Source: Candidatus Pseudomonas phytovorans (GTDB taxonomy: Bacteria > Pseudomonadota > Gammaproteobacteria > Pseudomonadales > Pseudomonadaceae). Taken from it: a DNA stretch of 64,000 nucleotides. Every line of letters starts with the position of its first letter. Within the stretch, counting starts at the first letter, position 1. This document shows, piece after piece, positions 7,474 through 17,603 of this stretch. Below the pieces are notes generated by a model. The model did not search any database and had not been told where the DNA came from. It worked only from the letters and a program-made list of their open reading frames with translations. The position numbers were made by a program, and so were the translations under genes. The stretch is taken from NCBI GenBank assembly GCA_029202525.1, contig CP119325.1, positions 5,120,001 through 5,184,000 on the forward strand, read 5' to 3'.

Positions 7474-8943
7474 TCAAGCTGCCGGGTTTCGTCCCAATCG
7501 CTCATACACTTCAGGGCGTGCGACCTTGAAGTATTGAGCCAGCCCCATACCAGCAATAAGAACCCCTATCAAGCAAAGCAGCATCCACGTGCGCTCACCA
7601 GGCTCTCCGCCCACCAAGAGGTCAAAGTGGTAGGCCACCAGAGTCACCAAGCCAACGAAGAAGGCCCCCGAAATGATCGGGGCCAGGAAGGCCTTTGCAA
7701 AGCTGGCACCATCGTGACGCCCTTTGCGCACAAACCAAGTCAGAGCAGAGAGATTGACCACAGCCATCAGGATGATCACACCCGAGGTACCCACTCCGGA
7801 GAGTTGGCCGTAGAGAAGCTCAGGCTTAGCACCAATGATAATGAACGGCATGAGAACACAAAGTACCATCGTTGACACGCTCATCGAAGCTGCAAACGGA
7901 GAGGAATGCTTCACATGGATGTTGCCAAGGAATTTCGGCAGCGCACGATCATTACCCAGGTTGAAGAGGTAACGCGAAAGCACGTTATGGGTAGAGAGAG
8001 AAGAGGCAAAGGCAGAGGTCAGCACCAGGATGGTCACGATTACCTGGAATCGCCCATCAATGTATTTGCTGAATGCCAGTGAGAACATAGTGGCTGGAGA
8101 CTCGGTGGCTACTTGCTGCACACTATCCCCGTATGCAGTGACCAACGCATAAGCACAGATGGTGTACATCGCACCGATGAAGATAATCGAGCCATAGGTA
8201 GCGCGACGGATGGTTTTGTCTGGATCTCGAACTTCATCTCGGTACAGCGCGGTCGCCTCAAAGCCCATGAAGAACGACACAGCGAACAGCATCGCAAAAG
8301 GAATATTCACACCTTCTTTGGAAAGCTCGCTCGGTGAAAAGGGAGCCGATGCAGCCATACCCGTGTCGCCACCTACACTCAATACACCGAACGCGAAACC
8401 CAAGCAGACCACAATTTCAGACAACATAACCCAAAGCAAAACCTTGGCCGAAAGCTCCACATGGAGATAGCCTAGGATACCCACGACAGCCCAGCAGGTT
8501 AACGAATAATAATACCAAGGGAAAGCTGTCCCGGTCAGGCTTCTGTGGAAATCTGAGCATGCAACGCCAAAGTAAGAAGTAATACCTGCAAGAAGGACAA
8601 AATAAGATACCGCAGCTGTTAAACCTGCTCCAAGACCAGCTGACTTACCCAAGCCGTAAGTAATAAATGAATAAAAATCACCCGACCTACGAACCATATT
8701 ATTGAGCGCAATATACCCTATACCAAACAAGAGCATGACCGCAGCCACCAGCACAAACAGAAGCGGGCTCGCCACACCTCCGAAGCCTAGAGAAACCGGA
8801 ATGTAACCCGCAACTGTAGTAAGTGGTGCAGAGAAAGCCAGAACAGTCATAGCCAAACTCAGCGCACCCATGTTACCCGACAATTTCTTCTGACTGACTG
8901 CAGCGTCTCCGACGCTTTCGGAAGCATCAATACTCATAGCCAT
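7474..8943 (-). CDS. APC-family amino-acid permease (copy 1)
   Basis: The 489-residue integral membrane protein has about 12 hydrophobic segments. After a polar N-terminus it has GALSLAMTVLAFSAPLTTVA, the first transmembrane helix with the APC-type unwound region, and MGFEATALYRDEVRDPDKTI near residue 225, the consensus helix 6 region of amino acid-polyamine-organocation carriers. GGAAGAA precedes the ATG at 8943. A closely related paralogue is at 24836-26299: the two share long stretches and nearly the same C-terminal loop (LLVGGEPGER). An LTTR-type palindrome lies 250 bp upstream. The substrate is an amino acid or analogue; which one is not visible. Confidence 0.92.
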   Translation of the reverse strand: MAMSIDASESVGDAAVSQKKLSGNMGALSLAMTVLAFSAPLTTVAGYIPVSLGFGGVASPLLFVLVAAVMLLFGIGYIALNNMVRRSGDFYSFITYGLGKSAGLGAGLTAAVSYFVLLAGITSYFGVACSDFHRSLTGTAFPWYYYSLTCWAVVGILGYLHVELSAKVLLWVMLSEIVVCLGFAFGVLSVGGDTGMAASAPFSPSELSKEGVNIPFAMLFAVSFFMGFEATALYRDEVRDPDKTIRRATYGSIIFIGAMYTICAYALVTAYGDSVQQVATESPATMFSLAFSKYIDGRFQVIVTILVLTSAFASSLSTHNVLSRYLFNLGNDRALPKFLGNIHVKHSSPFAASMSVSTMVLCVLMPFIIIGAKPELLYGQLSGVGTSGVIILMAVVNLSALTWFVRKGRHDGASFAKAFLAPIISGAFFVGLVTLVAYHFDLLVGGEPGERTWMLLCLIGVLIAGMGLAQYFKVARPEVYERLGRNPAA

Positions 8944-9262
8944 TTCTTCCTTTCTCCTCGACTCGTAAGCGCAACTTTAGTAAACGGCAGTAGTGATTAC
9001 TCAAGTGAAGCGCCACAATTTGTTTTTATGATGGATACTCGGCTTAGTGCACACAGATGCAGATGATCTGTTCGGAGTCAATCGAACCTACCATGCAACA
9101 TTCCAACATCGTGTTGAGCGTGCTCATCGCGCTGAAGATCATCCTCGCGCCACCCTTCGATAACGTCAAATTTTCATTACCTATTGTCTCTGATAATGAG
9201 TGGTTATCAGAGACAATTGCGCACCCTATCACCGCGCTGTACACCCTTAATACGGAAGCTGT
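8944..9262. promoter_or_regulatory. Intergenic region upstream of permease 1
   Basis: No convincing gene is seen in these 319 bp. They carry the promoter region of the permease (minus strand) and the 35-bp palindrome at 9183-9217. The LysR gene at 9263-10177 ends at the right border, so the palindrome most likely serves the permease. Short open frames here are not supported by a ribosome site or family match. Confidence 0.6.
9183..9217. promoter_or_regulatory. LysR-type box, copy 2 (14-bp perfect inverted repeat)
   Basis: Arms of 14 bp (9183-9196, starting ATTGTC and ending GATAA; 9204-9217 the exact reverse complement) flank seven bases, TGAGTGG. The core CTGATAA-N7-TTATCAG at 9190-9210 recurs exactly at 22553-22573. 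There is no T-run, so it is an operator rather than a terminator. It sits about 245 bp upstream of the permease start. Confidence 0.7.
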
Positions 9263-10177
9263 TCACAAGCTCTCGCGCCGCCCCGCCTCCAGGTCGGCAG
9301 CGACGGTTGAGGCCAGATCTGCAACCCGCAGGGTTGCCGGGCCTGCGTTGGTGAGGTGCCATCGATGAATAATCATGGGGGGAGGCGCGGTCACCGGAAG
9401 GATCTCCAACTCAGCGCTCGCTAGGTGCTCTTTTACCAAGATGGCAGGGAGTACACCAATGCCGATTCCGTTACGAATCAACGTGATAAGCGCAGATATC
9501 GATGGTGAGCAGGACAGCTGGATGGTGGTAGGGCTAATCCCGTACTTGAACGCGAGCTTCTGTACCGTTCGAGCAGCGTCGTCAGAAGGCGTCGTATTGC
9601 TCATCGGCGTTAAGATTTGGTGCGAAAATATGAACGACTCGTCAGCTAAATCGCTCGCAATACCCGCCTTGCCGACCCACTTGGTAGAAAGCGTTAGCAG
9701 TTGCTCCGCCACCGCGTAGGGGTTTTGAGGCTGCTTGTCCAAGGAAAGCACCAGATCAAGCTCTCCTCGATTGAGTTGCTCGATCAGATCTGCTGTTAAC
9801 CCAACCACCCATGTCACGTTGACATTCGGGAGATCAGCTTTAGTGCGCTTCACGAGCTCGGGAAGCAACGTGTAGACAGCTGCCTCGATTAGCCCTACCC
9901 GCACCACACCGCCGATGTCGGACAACTGTGAAGCCGCGCCCAAAAAGTCCTGCAGCGCCGATATCGCAGCTTCTGCAAACGGCAATAGACGCCTCCCCTC
10001 CTCGGTCAGTGAGAGCATTTTATTATCAGAGGTGAAAAGCTCGACCCCTAATTGCTCCTCCAGGTTTTTCATCCTCATGGACAACGCTGAAGGCGTGGCA
10101 TGTAGACGCTCGGCGAGTTTTCTCAAATGCGGCGTGCGAGCCAGTTCTACAAACGTCTCAAGAAGCTTCGTATTCAT
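9263..10177 (-). CDS. LysR-family regulator of the dehydratase-cyclase-RidA operon
   Basis: The 304-residue protein begins MNTKLLETFVELARTPHLRKLAERLHAT, a LysR helix-turn-helix, and continues with SALSMRMKNLEEQLG and an effector-binding domain. The start at 10177 is preceded by AGGGG at good spacing; the longer frame to 10201 has no ribosome site. It is divergent from the PLP dehydratase gene, with 139 bp between the two starts, which is the usual layout for a LysR regulator and its target. Effector unknown. Confidence 0.92.
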   Translation of the reverse strand: MNTKLLETFVELARTPHLRKLAERLHATPSALSMRMKNLEEQLGVELFTSDNKMLSLTEEGRRLLPFAEAAISALQDFLGAASQLSDIGGVVRVGLIEAAVYTLLPELVKRTKADLPNVNVTWVVGLTADLIEQLNRGELDLVLSLDKQPQNPYAVAEQLLTLSTKWVGKAGIASDLADESFIFSHQILTPMSNTTPSDDAARTVQKLAFKYGISPTTIQLSCSPSISALITLIRNGIGIGVLPAILVKEHLASAELEILPVTAPPPMIIHRWHLTNAGPATLRVADLASTVAADLEAGRRESL

Positions 10178-10316
10178 AAGTACCCCTGGACATCTGTTCA
10201 ACTTTCCTTAACGAACATGAGCAGTTTTTTTTAATTTACAGCTTTCGAAACGCGTTCTTACACTCTTTTCCAACGTGAGAGCGAGCGCTTTTGCTCACAA
10301 ATAAGAAGGTATTGAC
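10178..10316. promoter_or_regulatory. Divergent promoter between LysR gene and dehydratase operon
   Basis: The 139-bp region is AT-rich around 10226-10240 and holds TTTCGAAA and the ribosome site AAGAAGGT just before the dehydratase ATG. I see no copy of the CTGATAA-N7-TTATCAG box here, so this LysR probably reads a different site. Confidence 0.45.
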
Positions 10317-11321
10317 ATGTCCAGTATTGAAAACAGCGACCGACCGCTTCCTCCCACATTGAAAGACATCGAGGAAGCCGCAATCAGGATTCAAGATTAC
10401 GCGGCGCGAACGCCCCTGCTGGAAAGTCCAGAGCTGAACGAGCTGGTGGGCGGTCGGCTGCTGTTCAAGCCTGAGGTTCTGCAACGCACTGCATCCTTCA
10501 AGTTCCGTGGAGCGTGCAACCGTTTGCTTCAGTTGTCCGCAAAGCAACAACGCGCAGGGGTGGTTGCCTTCTCTTCAGGTAACCACGCTCTTGCGACGTC
10601 GGCGGTTGCTCGTATCCTGAGCATCCCCGCGACGATCATCATGCCGTCTGATGCTCCACAAGCCAAGATCAAAGGTGCACGGGCCAATGGCGCAACTGTC
10701 ATTCTCTACGACCGCCAGAAGGACGACCGTGAAGCCATCGGCGCCGAAATTGCTAACCGCACCGGCGCAACCATGGTTCCTCCCTACAACGACCCATTCA
10801 TCATCGCCGGCCAAGGCACTGTGGGCCTGGAGATCATGCAAGATCTCGAAGAGATGGGCATCGAGGCCGACAGCGTTCTCGCCGCTTGCAGCGGTGGCGG
10901 CCTAATCGCGGGTTTGGCTACCGCTGTTCGTACCAAAAACGAGCGCACGCAGGTTTACGCAGTTGAACCAGCAGGGTTCGATGAGCTGGCTCGCTCGTTG
11001 GCAAGCGGCAAGCGCGAAAGCAACGCGCCAGGTGCGAAATCTATCTGTGATGCCCTGCAGGTGGTAACCCCAGGTGACCTCACGTTCGACATAAACCAAC
11101 GCCTGCTTGCCGGCAGCTTGGTCGTCACCGATGACGAAGTCCGTAAAGCGATGCGGGTTGCATATAACAAGTTGAAGCTCGTCTTGGAACCAGGCGGGGC
11201 CGTAGGTCTGGCCGCCGTTCTTGAAGGGCGTATTGAAACCCGCAACCGTACAACCGTAGTCGTGCTGAGCGGCGGCAACGTAGACCCCGAGCTTTACGCA
11301 GAAATCATCACTGCCGACTAA
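10317..11321 (+). CDS. Fold-type II PLP enzyme, serine/threonine dehydratase-like
   Basis: The 334-residue protein has the PLP Schiff-base lysine Lys62 in ASFKFRGA, SSGNHA at 86-91 and the phosphate-binding SGGG at 192-195. These define the threonine dehydratase/serine racemase group; there is no C-terminal ACT domain, so it is of the catabolic, non-feedback type. Its length and motifs also fit threo-3-hydroxyaspartate dehydratases and racemases. The RidA-like gene two positions downstream fits, since such dehydratases release unstable enamines and imines. Translation starts after AAGAAGGT. The amino-acid substrate is not decided by the sequence. Confidence 0.9.
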   Translation: MSSIENSDRPLPPTLKDIEEAAIRIQDYAARTPLLESPELNELVGGRLLFKPEVLQRTASFKFRGACNRLLQLSAKQQRAGVVAFSSGNHALATSAVARILSIPATIIMPSDAPQAKIKGARANGATVILYDRQKDDREAIGAEIANRTGATMVPPYNDPFIIAGQGTVGLEIMQDLEEMGIEADSVLAACSGGGLIAGLATAVRTKNERTQVYAVEPAGFDELARSLASGKRESNAPGAKSICDALQVVTPGDLTFDINQRLLAGSLVVTDDEVRKAMRVAYNKLKLVLEPGGAVGLAAVLEGRIETRNRTTVVVLSGGNVDPELYAEIITAD

Positions 11322-11352
11322 AGCATTCACTTAAAAAGCGAAAGGAGCTCTT

Positions 11353-12423
11353 ATGCTCAAGCCTGATAGCGCCCAATATCAACGGGTCGCGCAGACCATC
11401 GACGACTTCATGAAGATCGACTACACCGGCGTCGGTCTCATCTCCAAACTGTATGAAGCCCTGCAAAAAAATCAGCCAGGCTTCTGCTGCATGGGCGCCG
11501 CTGAGCGCCTCGTCGAAGCTGCCAAATCTCACCCGGATCGCCCGATTGCGATCGCAACCGGGTTCCCGGAAGGCGGTGGTGTCCCAGAGACCGATGGCCC
11601 TATCGGCGCGGCCTTGCTGGCCCGCGCTATTTTCCTGGGTCTAGGCGTGATGACCGTCATCGTTATCGATGAAGATTGGGTCGAGATGATGATGGCGACC
11701 TGTCGCGGCGCCGGCTTGGCCCCTCGCCTGCTGCCTGAGTCGGGTAAAGCCGATTACATCGAGTATCTGCGTCCGGTGTACATCAAACCGGTGTCGAAGG
11801 AGAAGAAAGCTTGCCATCAAGCCAGCGATGACCTTCTGAACATCACCCAACCTTCGCTCCTGCTTTCCATCGAGCGCCCAGGTTGCAACGTGAACGGCCT
11901 GTATCACGGCCTAGGTGGCCGCCCTCTGGACGGCATGGTCGGCGACCTGGATTACCTGTTCAACACGGCCAAAAAGCAAGGGCTTATGACCCTAGCTATC
12001 GGGGATGGCGGTAACGAACTGGGGATGGGTGTCATCAAGAAGGAGCTGCCTACCTTCTCACCTAAAGCAGTGGATTGCGGCATTCCAGGTCGTGGCGGCG
12101 TAGGTGCCGTTACAGCTGCAGAGTGGTTGGTGATCTCCAACATCTCGAACTGGGGTGCAACCGGCATCGTGGCAGCCCTTTCTGCTCTGCTGGAAAATCC
12201 GGTTGTGTTCCACGAACCAGAAATTGAAACCCGTAGCACCGAACTCTGCATCGCTCACGGCGGTGTTGATGGCATGTTCATGGGGCCTGAGCCGGCTCAT
12301 GACGGCATCGCGATGCGCGAATACGAAGGGATGGTCAGAGCACTGCGCGGTAGCGTGATGCGTGCGATGGGCCACTCTATCAACTGGAAAGGCGACCAAG
12401 GCGACTGGAGACAAATCAAATGA
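11353..12423 (+). CDS. DUF4392 protein, glutamate-cyclase-like
   Basis: The 356-residue protein shows DUF4392 segments: ATGFPEGGGVPETDGPIGAA near residues 63-82, SIERPGCNVNGLYHGLGG near 175-192, and IGDGGNELGMG near 217-227. This domain is the C-terminal half of mammalian DGLUCY, the D-glutamate cyclase that makes 5-oxo-D-proline. The N-terminal half (DUF1445) is encoded separately at 1001-1804. GAAAGGAGC precedes the ATG and the stop overlaps the RidA-like start, so it is co-expressed with the dehydratase and deaminase. Whether the two proteins form one enzyme or act separately is open. Confidence 0.87.
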   Translation: MLKPDSAQYQRVAQTIDDFMKIDYTGVGLISKLYEALQKNQPGFCCMGAAERLVEAAKSHPDRPIAIATGFPEGGGVPETDGPIGAALLARAIFLGLGVMTVIVIDEDWVEMMMATCRGAGLAPRLLPESGKADYIEYLRPVYIKPVSKEKKACHQASDDLLNITQPSLLLSIERPGCNVNGLYHGLGGRPLDGMVGDLDYLFNTAKKQGLMTLAIGDGGNELGMGVIKKELPTFSPKAVDCGIPGRGGVGAVTAAEWLVISNISNWGATGIVAALSALLENPVVFHEPEIETRSTELCIAHGGVDGMFMGPEPAHDGIAMREYEGMVRALRGSVMRAMGHSINWKGDQGDWRQIK

Positions 12424-12893
12424 GTTATAAAACCTTCACCGAAGCTCTGCGTGAGTTCAACTTGGAGCTGCCTCCAGTAAATCCGCCGCGTGGTAGCTAC
12501 GTGCCTGCGATCAAAGCCGGCGACTTCCTCTTCGTTGCTGGCCAGGCTCCACGTTTGAACGGCGAGCTGAAATACTCTGGCCGAGTAGGCCGAGATATCA
12601 CCATCGAGGAAGGTCGAGAGGCCGCCAAGCTTTGCGCCCTCAACATCATAAGCCATCTGGCAAATGCCACAGGTGATGACCCATCCAAAGTGGTGTCCGC
12701 TGTACGCTTGGCCGGTGTCGTGAACTGCGCGGAAGACTTCACGGCACATTCGCAGGTGCTGGATGCGGCCTCTGATCTGATTGCCAAAGTACTGGGCATG
12801 GCCGGCCAGCATGCGCGTATAGCAACTGGCGCATCTTCGTTGCCTTCGGGCATGGCGGTCGAGATTGAGGCCGCGTTCCTGCTCAAGGATTAA
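12420..12893 (+). CDS. RidA-family (YjgF/YER057c) protein, imine deaminase-like
   Basis: The 157-residue protein has the RidA fold markers FVAGQAP near residue 40 and ARIATGASSLPSGMAVEIEAAF near the C-terminus. The Arg in HARIATG aligns with the substrate-binding arginine of RidA. RidA hydrolyses 2-aminoacrylate and related imines to 2-oxo acids and ammonia. It is longer than canonical RidA (about 128), as in the YjgH/Rid4-7 type groups. Its ATG overlaps the DUF4392 stop by four bases. Function with the upstream dehydratase is strongly suggested. Confidence 0.88.
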   Translation: MSYKTFTEALREFNLELPPVNPPRGSYVPAIKAGDFLFVAGQAPRLNGELKYSGRVGRDITIEEGREAAKLCALNIISHLANATGDDPSKVVSAVRLAGVVNCAEDFTAHSQVLDAASDLIAKVLGMAGQHARIATGASSLPSGMAVEIEAAFLLKD

Positions 12894-12900
12894 TGCGTGC

Positions 12901-12926
12901 GGGGCGGATCTGATCCGCCCCTTTTT
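12901..12926. terminator. Rho-independent terminator
   Basis: Arms GGGGCGGAT and ATCCGCCCC around CTG, followed by TTTTT on the plus strand. It ends the dehydratase-DUF4392-RidA operon and borders the stop of the convergent LysR gene. Confidence 0.85.
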
Positions 12927-13828
12927 CACAGCCAGTAATCTGGCTTCTGATAGACCTCTTTCAGGTAATCGATGAAGTGACGCACCTTGGCAGGAAGGAA
13001 GCGTTGCTGTGGATACACGGCCTGAATGTCGTAGTCAGGCAACGCAAACTCATCCAGCACCGTTATGAGTTCCCCACTCTCCAATTCGCGATGTATCTCC
13101 CAGGTAGATCGCCAACCGATCCCCAGTCCCTGCCTCATCCACGAGAAAAGCAGCTCGCCATCATTGCAGGCCATGCTTCCGCTTACCCTCATCGCTATCT
13201 GTTTACCGTCTCGCTGGAATGTCCAGCCGCGTGGTTGTCCACCTTGCGAGGTAAAGGCTAAGCAGTTGTGATCGACCAACTGCTCCAAGCGGGTTGGCTT
13301 GCCGTGCTTCTCGAAATACTCCGGCGTGCCGCAGACCACCCTGCGATTGGAGAAGAGTTTGATCGCTACGTAGTTCGGGTCGGTTACCCAACCGATCCGG
13401 ATGCTCAGGTCGTAACCTTCGCCTACCAGGTCGACCAGGCTGTCTGTCAGGTTGAACGACAATTTCAGGTTGGGGAAATTCTGGTGGAACCCGAGCGCAT
13501 GGGGAGCAACGTGCAGCCGACCAAATGCAGCGGGGGCAGAAACCAGGAGATTGCCGCTGACCAGTTTCGCGCTGTTGCTGATGCTCGCTTCCATCTCATC
13601 AAATTCACGCACTAGATCCTTGGCACGCTCCAATAGCTGCTCACCCAGCTCTGTCAAATGCAAGCCACGGGTTGAACGATGCATCAGTTTCACGCCCAAG
13701 CGCTTTTCCAGGGAGTCGAGCCGCCTACCGAGCATCGCCGGCGTTACACCCTCACTCAACGCAGCAGCCGCAAAGCTCCCCTTCTGCGCAATTTGAATGA
13801 AGCTTTGGAGCTCAGTGAGACGTGCCAT
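12926..13828 (-). CDS. LysR-family regulator divergent from gcl
   Basis: The 300-residue protein opens MARLTELQSFIQIAQKGSFAAAA and has EKRLGVKLMHRSTRGLHLTELG, the DNA-binding region of the large CrgA/PecT-like LysR group with an effector domain from about residue 90. The start at 13828 follows AAGGT; the upstream codons to 13858 lack a ribosome site. It is divergent from gcl with 111 bp between starts, so it is the likely regulator of gcl-hyi-glxR. A palindrome at 13861-13884 lies between them. Effector unknown. Confidence 0.92.
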   Translation of the reverse strand: MARLTELQSFIQIAQKGSFAAAALSEGVTPAMLGRRLDSLEKRLGVKLMHRSTRGLHLTELGEQLLERAKDLVREFDEMEASISNSAKLVSGNLLVSAPAAFGRLHVAPHALGFHQNFPNLKLSFNLTDSLVDLVGEGYDLSIRIGWVTDPNYVAIKLFSNRRVVCGTPEYFEKHGKPTRLEQLVDHNCLAFTSQGGQPRGWTFQRDGKQIAMRVSGSMACNDGELLFSWMRQGLGIGWRSTWEIHRELESGELITVLDEFALPDYDIQAVYPQQRFLPAKVRHFIDYLKEVYQKPDYWL

Positions 13829-13860
13829 TCGATACCTTTTATATCGACAGAAACTCATTT

Positions 13861-13884
13861 CGGGATCTTCAACCGAGGATCCCG
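13861..13884. promoter_or_regulatory. Palindrome between LysR and gcl
   Basis: CGGGATC at 13861-13867 and GATCCCG at 13878-13884 are exact inverted repeats ten bases apart, 56 bp before the gcl ATG and 32 bp before the LysR start. There is no T-run and the site lies in a divergent promoter, so an operator is likelier than a terminator. Confidence 0.45.
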
Positions 13885-13939
13885 CTGATCCAGACTGGTG
13901 CTACCTATAAAAATATATCGATTTCCTGGAGGAAAGAGT

Positions 13940-15721
<1,782 letters not shown>

Positions 15722-15740
15722 GTTTTTTGAGGACAGCCAA

Positions 15741-16523
15741 ATGCCACGTTTAGCAGCCAACCTTTCTATGCTGTTCACCGAGCATGATTTCCTTGCACGC
15801 TTCGGTGCTGCAGCCAATGCCGGCTTTGCCGGCGTTGAATACCTGTTCCCGTACGACTTCCCTGCGGAGCAAATCTGGCAGCAGCTGGAAAAGCACGGGC
15901 TTACGCAGGTGCTCTTTAATCTGCCAGCAGGCGATTGGGCCAACGGTGAGCGAGGTATCGCTTGCCATCCTGATCGCGTTGACGAGTTCCGTGCCGGTGT
16001 GGACAACGCCCTCGCGTACGCCAAGGTTCTCGGCAACCGCCAAATCAACTGCTTGGCGGGAATCGCGCCACAGGGCATTGACCCTGAGTTGTTGGAGATG
16101 ACCTTCATCAACAACCTGAAGTATGCCGCTGACAAGCTGAAGGCAGCTGGCATCCGCCTGGTGATGGAGATGATCAATACCCGAGACATTCCGGGCTTCT
16201 ATCTCAACACAACCAAACAAGCGCTCGACATCCGTAGCAAAGTGCAGAGTGACAATCTGTACCTACAGTACGACATCTATCACATGCAGATTATGGAAGG
16301 CGATCTGGCAAGCACGATGGAAGCTAACTTGAACGTGATCAACCACATTCAATTGGCTGACAACCCGGGTCGCAATGAACCCGGTACCGGTGAGATCAAC
16401 TATCGCTTCCTGTTCGAACACTTGGATCGAATCGGCTATCAGGGATGGGTAGGTGCAGAGTACAAGCCGCTGACCACCACCGAGGCAGGCCTAAGCTGGC
16501 TGAAAACCCATAACGTGATTTGA
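15741..16523 (+). CDS. hyi: Hydroxypyruvate isomerase
   Basis: The 260-residue TIM-barrel protein starts PRLAANLSMLFTEHDFLARF and has the Hyi consensus GFAGVEYLFPYDF, NCLAGI near residue 99, LVMEMINTRDIPGF near 142 and NHIQLADNPGRNEPGTGEI near 208, with the metal-binding Glu and His residues of the xylose-isomerase-like family. It interconverts hydroxypyruvate and tartronate semialdehyde. It begins 19 bp after the gcl stop with GAGGA upstream. Its position between gcl and glxR is the standard order in Pseudomonas and E. coli. Confidence 0.96.
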   Translation: MPRLAANLSMLFTEHDFLARFGAAANAGFAGVEYLFPYDFPAEQIWQQLEKHGLTQVLFNLPAGDWANGERGIACHPDRVDEFRAGVDNALAYAKVLGNRQINCLAGIAPQGIDPELLEMTFINNLKYAADKLKAAGIRLVMEMINTRDIPGFYLNTTKQALDIRSKVQSDNLYLQYDIYHMQIMEGDLASTMEANLNVINHIQLADNPGRNEPGTGEINYRFLFEHLDRIGYQGWVGAEYKPLTTTEAGLSWLKTHNVI

Positions 16524-16532
16524 GCAATTCAC

Positions 16533-16571
16533 TTTCAATTGAGCGGTCGGCCTGAGCCGTCGCTCTTGAAA
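16533..16571 (+). other. Small hairpin between hyi and glxR
   Basis: TTTCAATTGAGCGG and CCGTCGCTCTTGAAA form an imperfect stem with a bulge. There is no T-run, so it may be a processing or stability element within the operon mRNA rather than a terminator. Confidence 0.3.
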
Positions 16572-16602
16572 TGCAGAACTGCATAAATGCAAGGAATGAA
16601 TC

Positions 16603-17496
16603 ATGGCTAAGATCGGCTTCATTGGCACCGGCATCATGGGTCGTCCCATGGCCTTGAACCTGCAAAAAGCAGGTCACCAGATTTACGTATCGACCCATCA
16701 CGGCTCCGCACCGGATGACCTCATCAGCGCCGGCGCAGTCAGACTGGCTAACCCTAAAGAGGTTGCCCAGGAAGCAGAGTTCATCATCGTGATGGTTCCC
16801 GATACGCCCCAGGTCGAAAGCGTCCTGTTCGGCGAGAACGGTGTTGCAGAAGGGATCAGCCCTAACAAGCTCGTGATCGACATGAGCTCGATCTCTCCAA
16901 CTGCTACCAAGGCATTCGCTGAAAAGATCAACGCCACAGGTGCAAGCTATCTCGACGCACCAGTATCGGGCGGTGAAGTCGGCGCGAAAGCCGGCACCCT
17001 GAGCATCATGGTCGGCGGCCCTCAAGCAGCATTCGACCAGGCGTATCCGCTCTTTGACGTAATGGGCAAAAACATCAATCGCGTCGGCGGCAACGGCGAT
17101 GGCCAAACCGCTAAAGTGGCCAACCAGATCATCGTCGCGCTCAACATTCAGGCTGTCAGCGAAGCTTTGCTGTTTGCGTCCAAAAATGGCGCAGATCCAG
17201 CCAAGGTTCGCGAGGCGCTCATGGGCGGCTTCGCCTCATCGAAGATCTTGGAGGTTCATGCTGAGCGCATGATCAAAGGGACGTTCGACCCCGGTTTCCG
17301 CATCAACCTGCATCAGAAAGACCTCAACCTGGCTCTGCAAGGTGCCAAGGAACTGGGTCTGAATCTGCCTAACACCTCGAACGCACAGCAGGTCTTCAGC
17401 ACCTGTGTTGCTTTGGGTGGTGGCGAGTGGGATCACTCAGCGTTGATCAAAGGCTTGGAGCATATGGCGAATTTCTCAATTCGCGATAAGCGCTAA
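16603..17496 (+). CDS. glxR: Tartronate semialdehyde reductase (2-hydroxy-3-oxopropionate reductase)
   Basis: The 297-residue beta-hydroxyacid dehydrogenase has the N-terminal dinucleotide site IGFIGTGIMGRPMALNL, the substrate-binding DAPVSGGEVGAKAGTLSIMVGG near residues 118-139 and the catalytic Lys171 in QTAKVANQ. It reduces tartronate semialdehyde to D-glycerate with NAD(P)H, completing the route from glyoxylate. It begins 79 bp after hyi. No glycerate kinase gene follows, so D-glycerate must be phosphorylated by an enzyme encoded elsewhere. Confidence 0.96.
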   Translation: MAKIGFIGTGIMGRPMALNLQKAGHQIYVSTHHGSAPDDLISAGAVRLANPKEVAQEAEFIIVMVPDTPQVESVLFGENGVAEGISPNKLVIDMSSISPTATKAFAEKINATGASYLDAPVSGGEVGAKAGTLSIMVGGPQAAFDQAYPLFDVMGKNINRVGGNGDGQTAKVANQIIVALNIQAVSEALLFASKNGADPAKVREALMGGFASSKILEVHAERMIKGTFDPGFRINLHQKDLNLALQGAKELGLNLPNTSNAQQVFSTCVALGGGEWDHSALIKGLEHMANFSIRDKR

Positions 17497-17502
17497 GGGA
17501 CA

Positions 17503-17542
17503 GCTTGGCTGGGGAGTAGTCCGCGCTACTGCTCAGCCAAGC
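17503..17542. terminator. Stem-loop after glxR
   Basis: GCTTGGCT at 17503-17510 and AGCCAAGC at 17535-17542 are exact inverted repeats with a second inner stem (GGAGTAG and CTACTGC). It lies directly after the glxR stop, before the convergent regulator gene. The T-run is missing, so terminator function is less certain. Confidence 0.5.
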
Positions 17543-17603
17543 GACCTAAAATTCCGCTCTCTTAAACCACGCTACCGCGCCAGACGCTGCCAGGCACGCC
17601 AAT

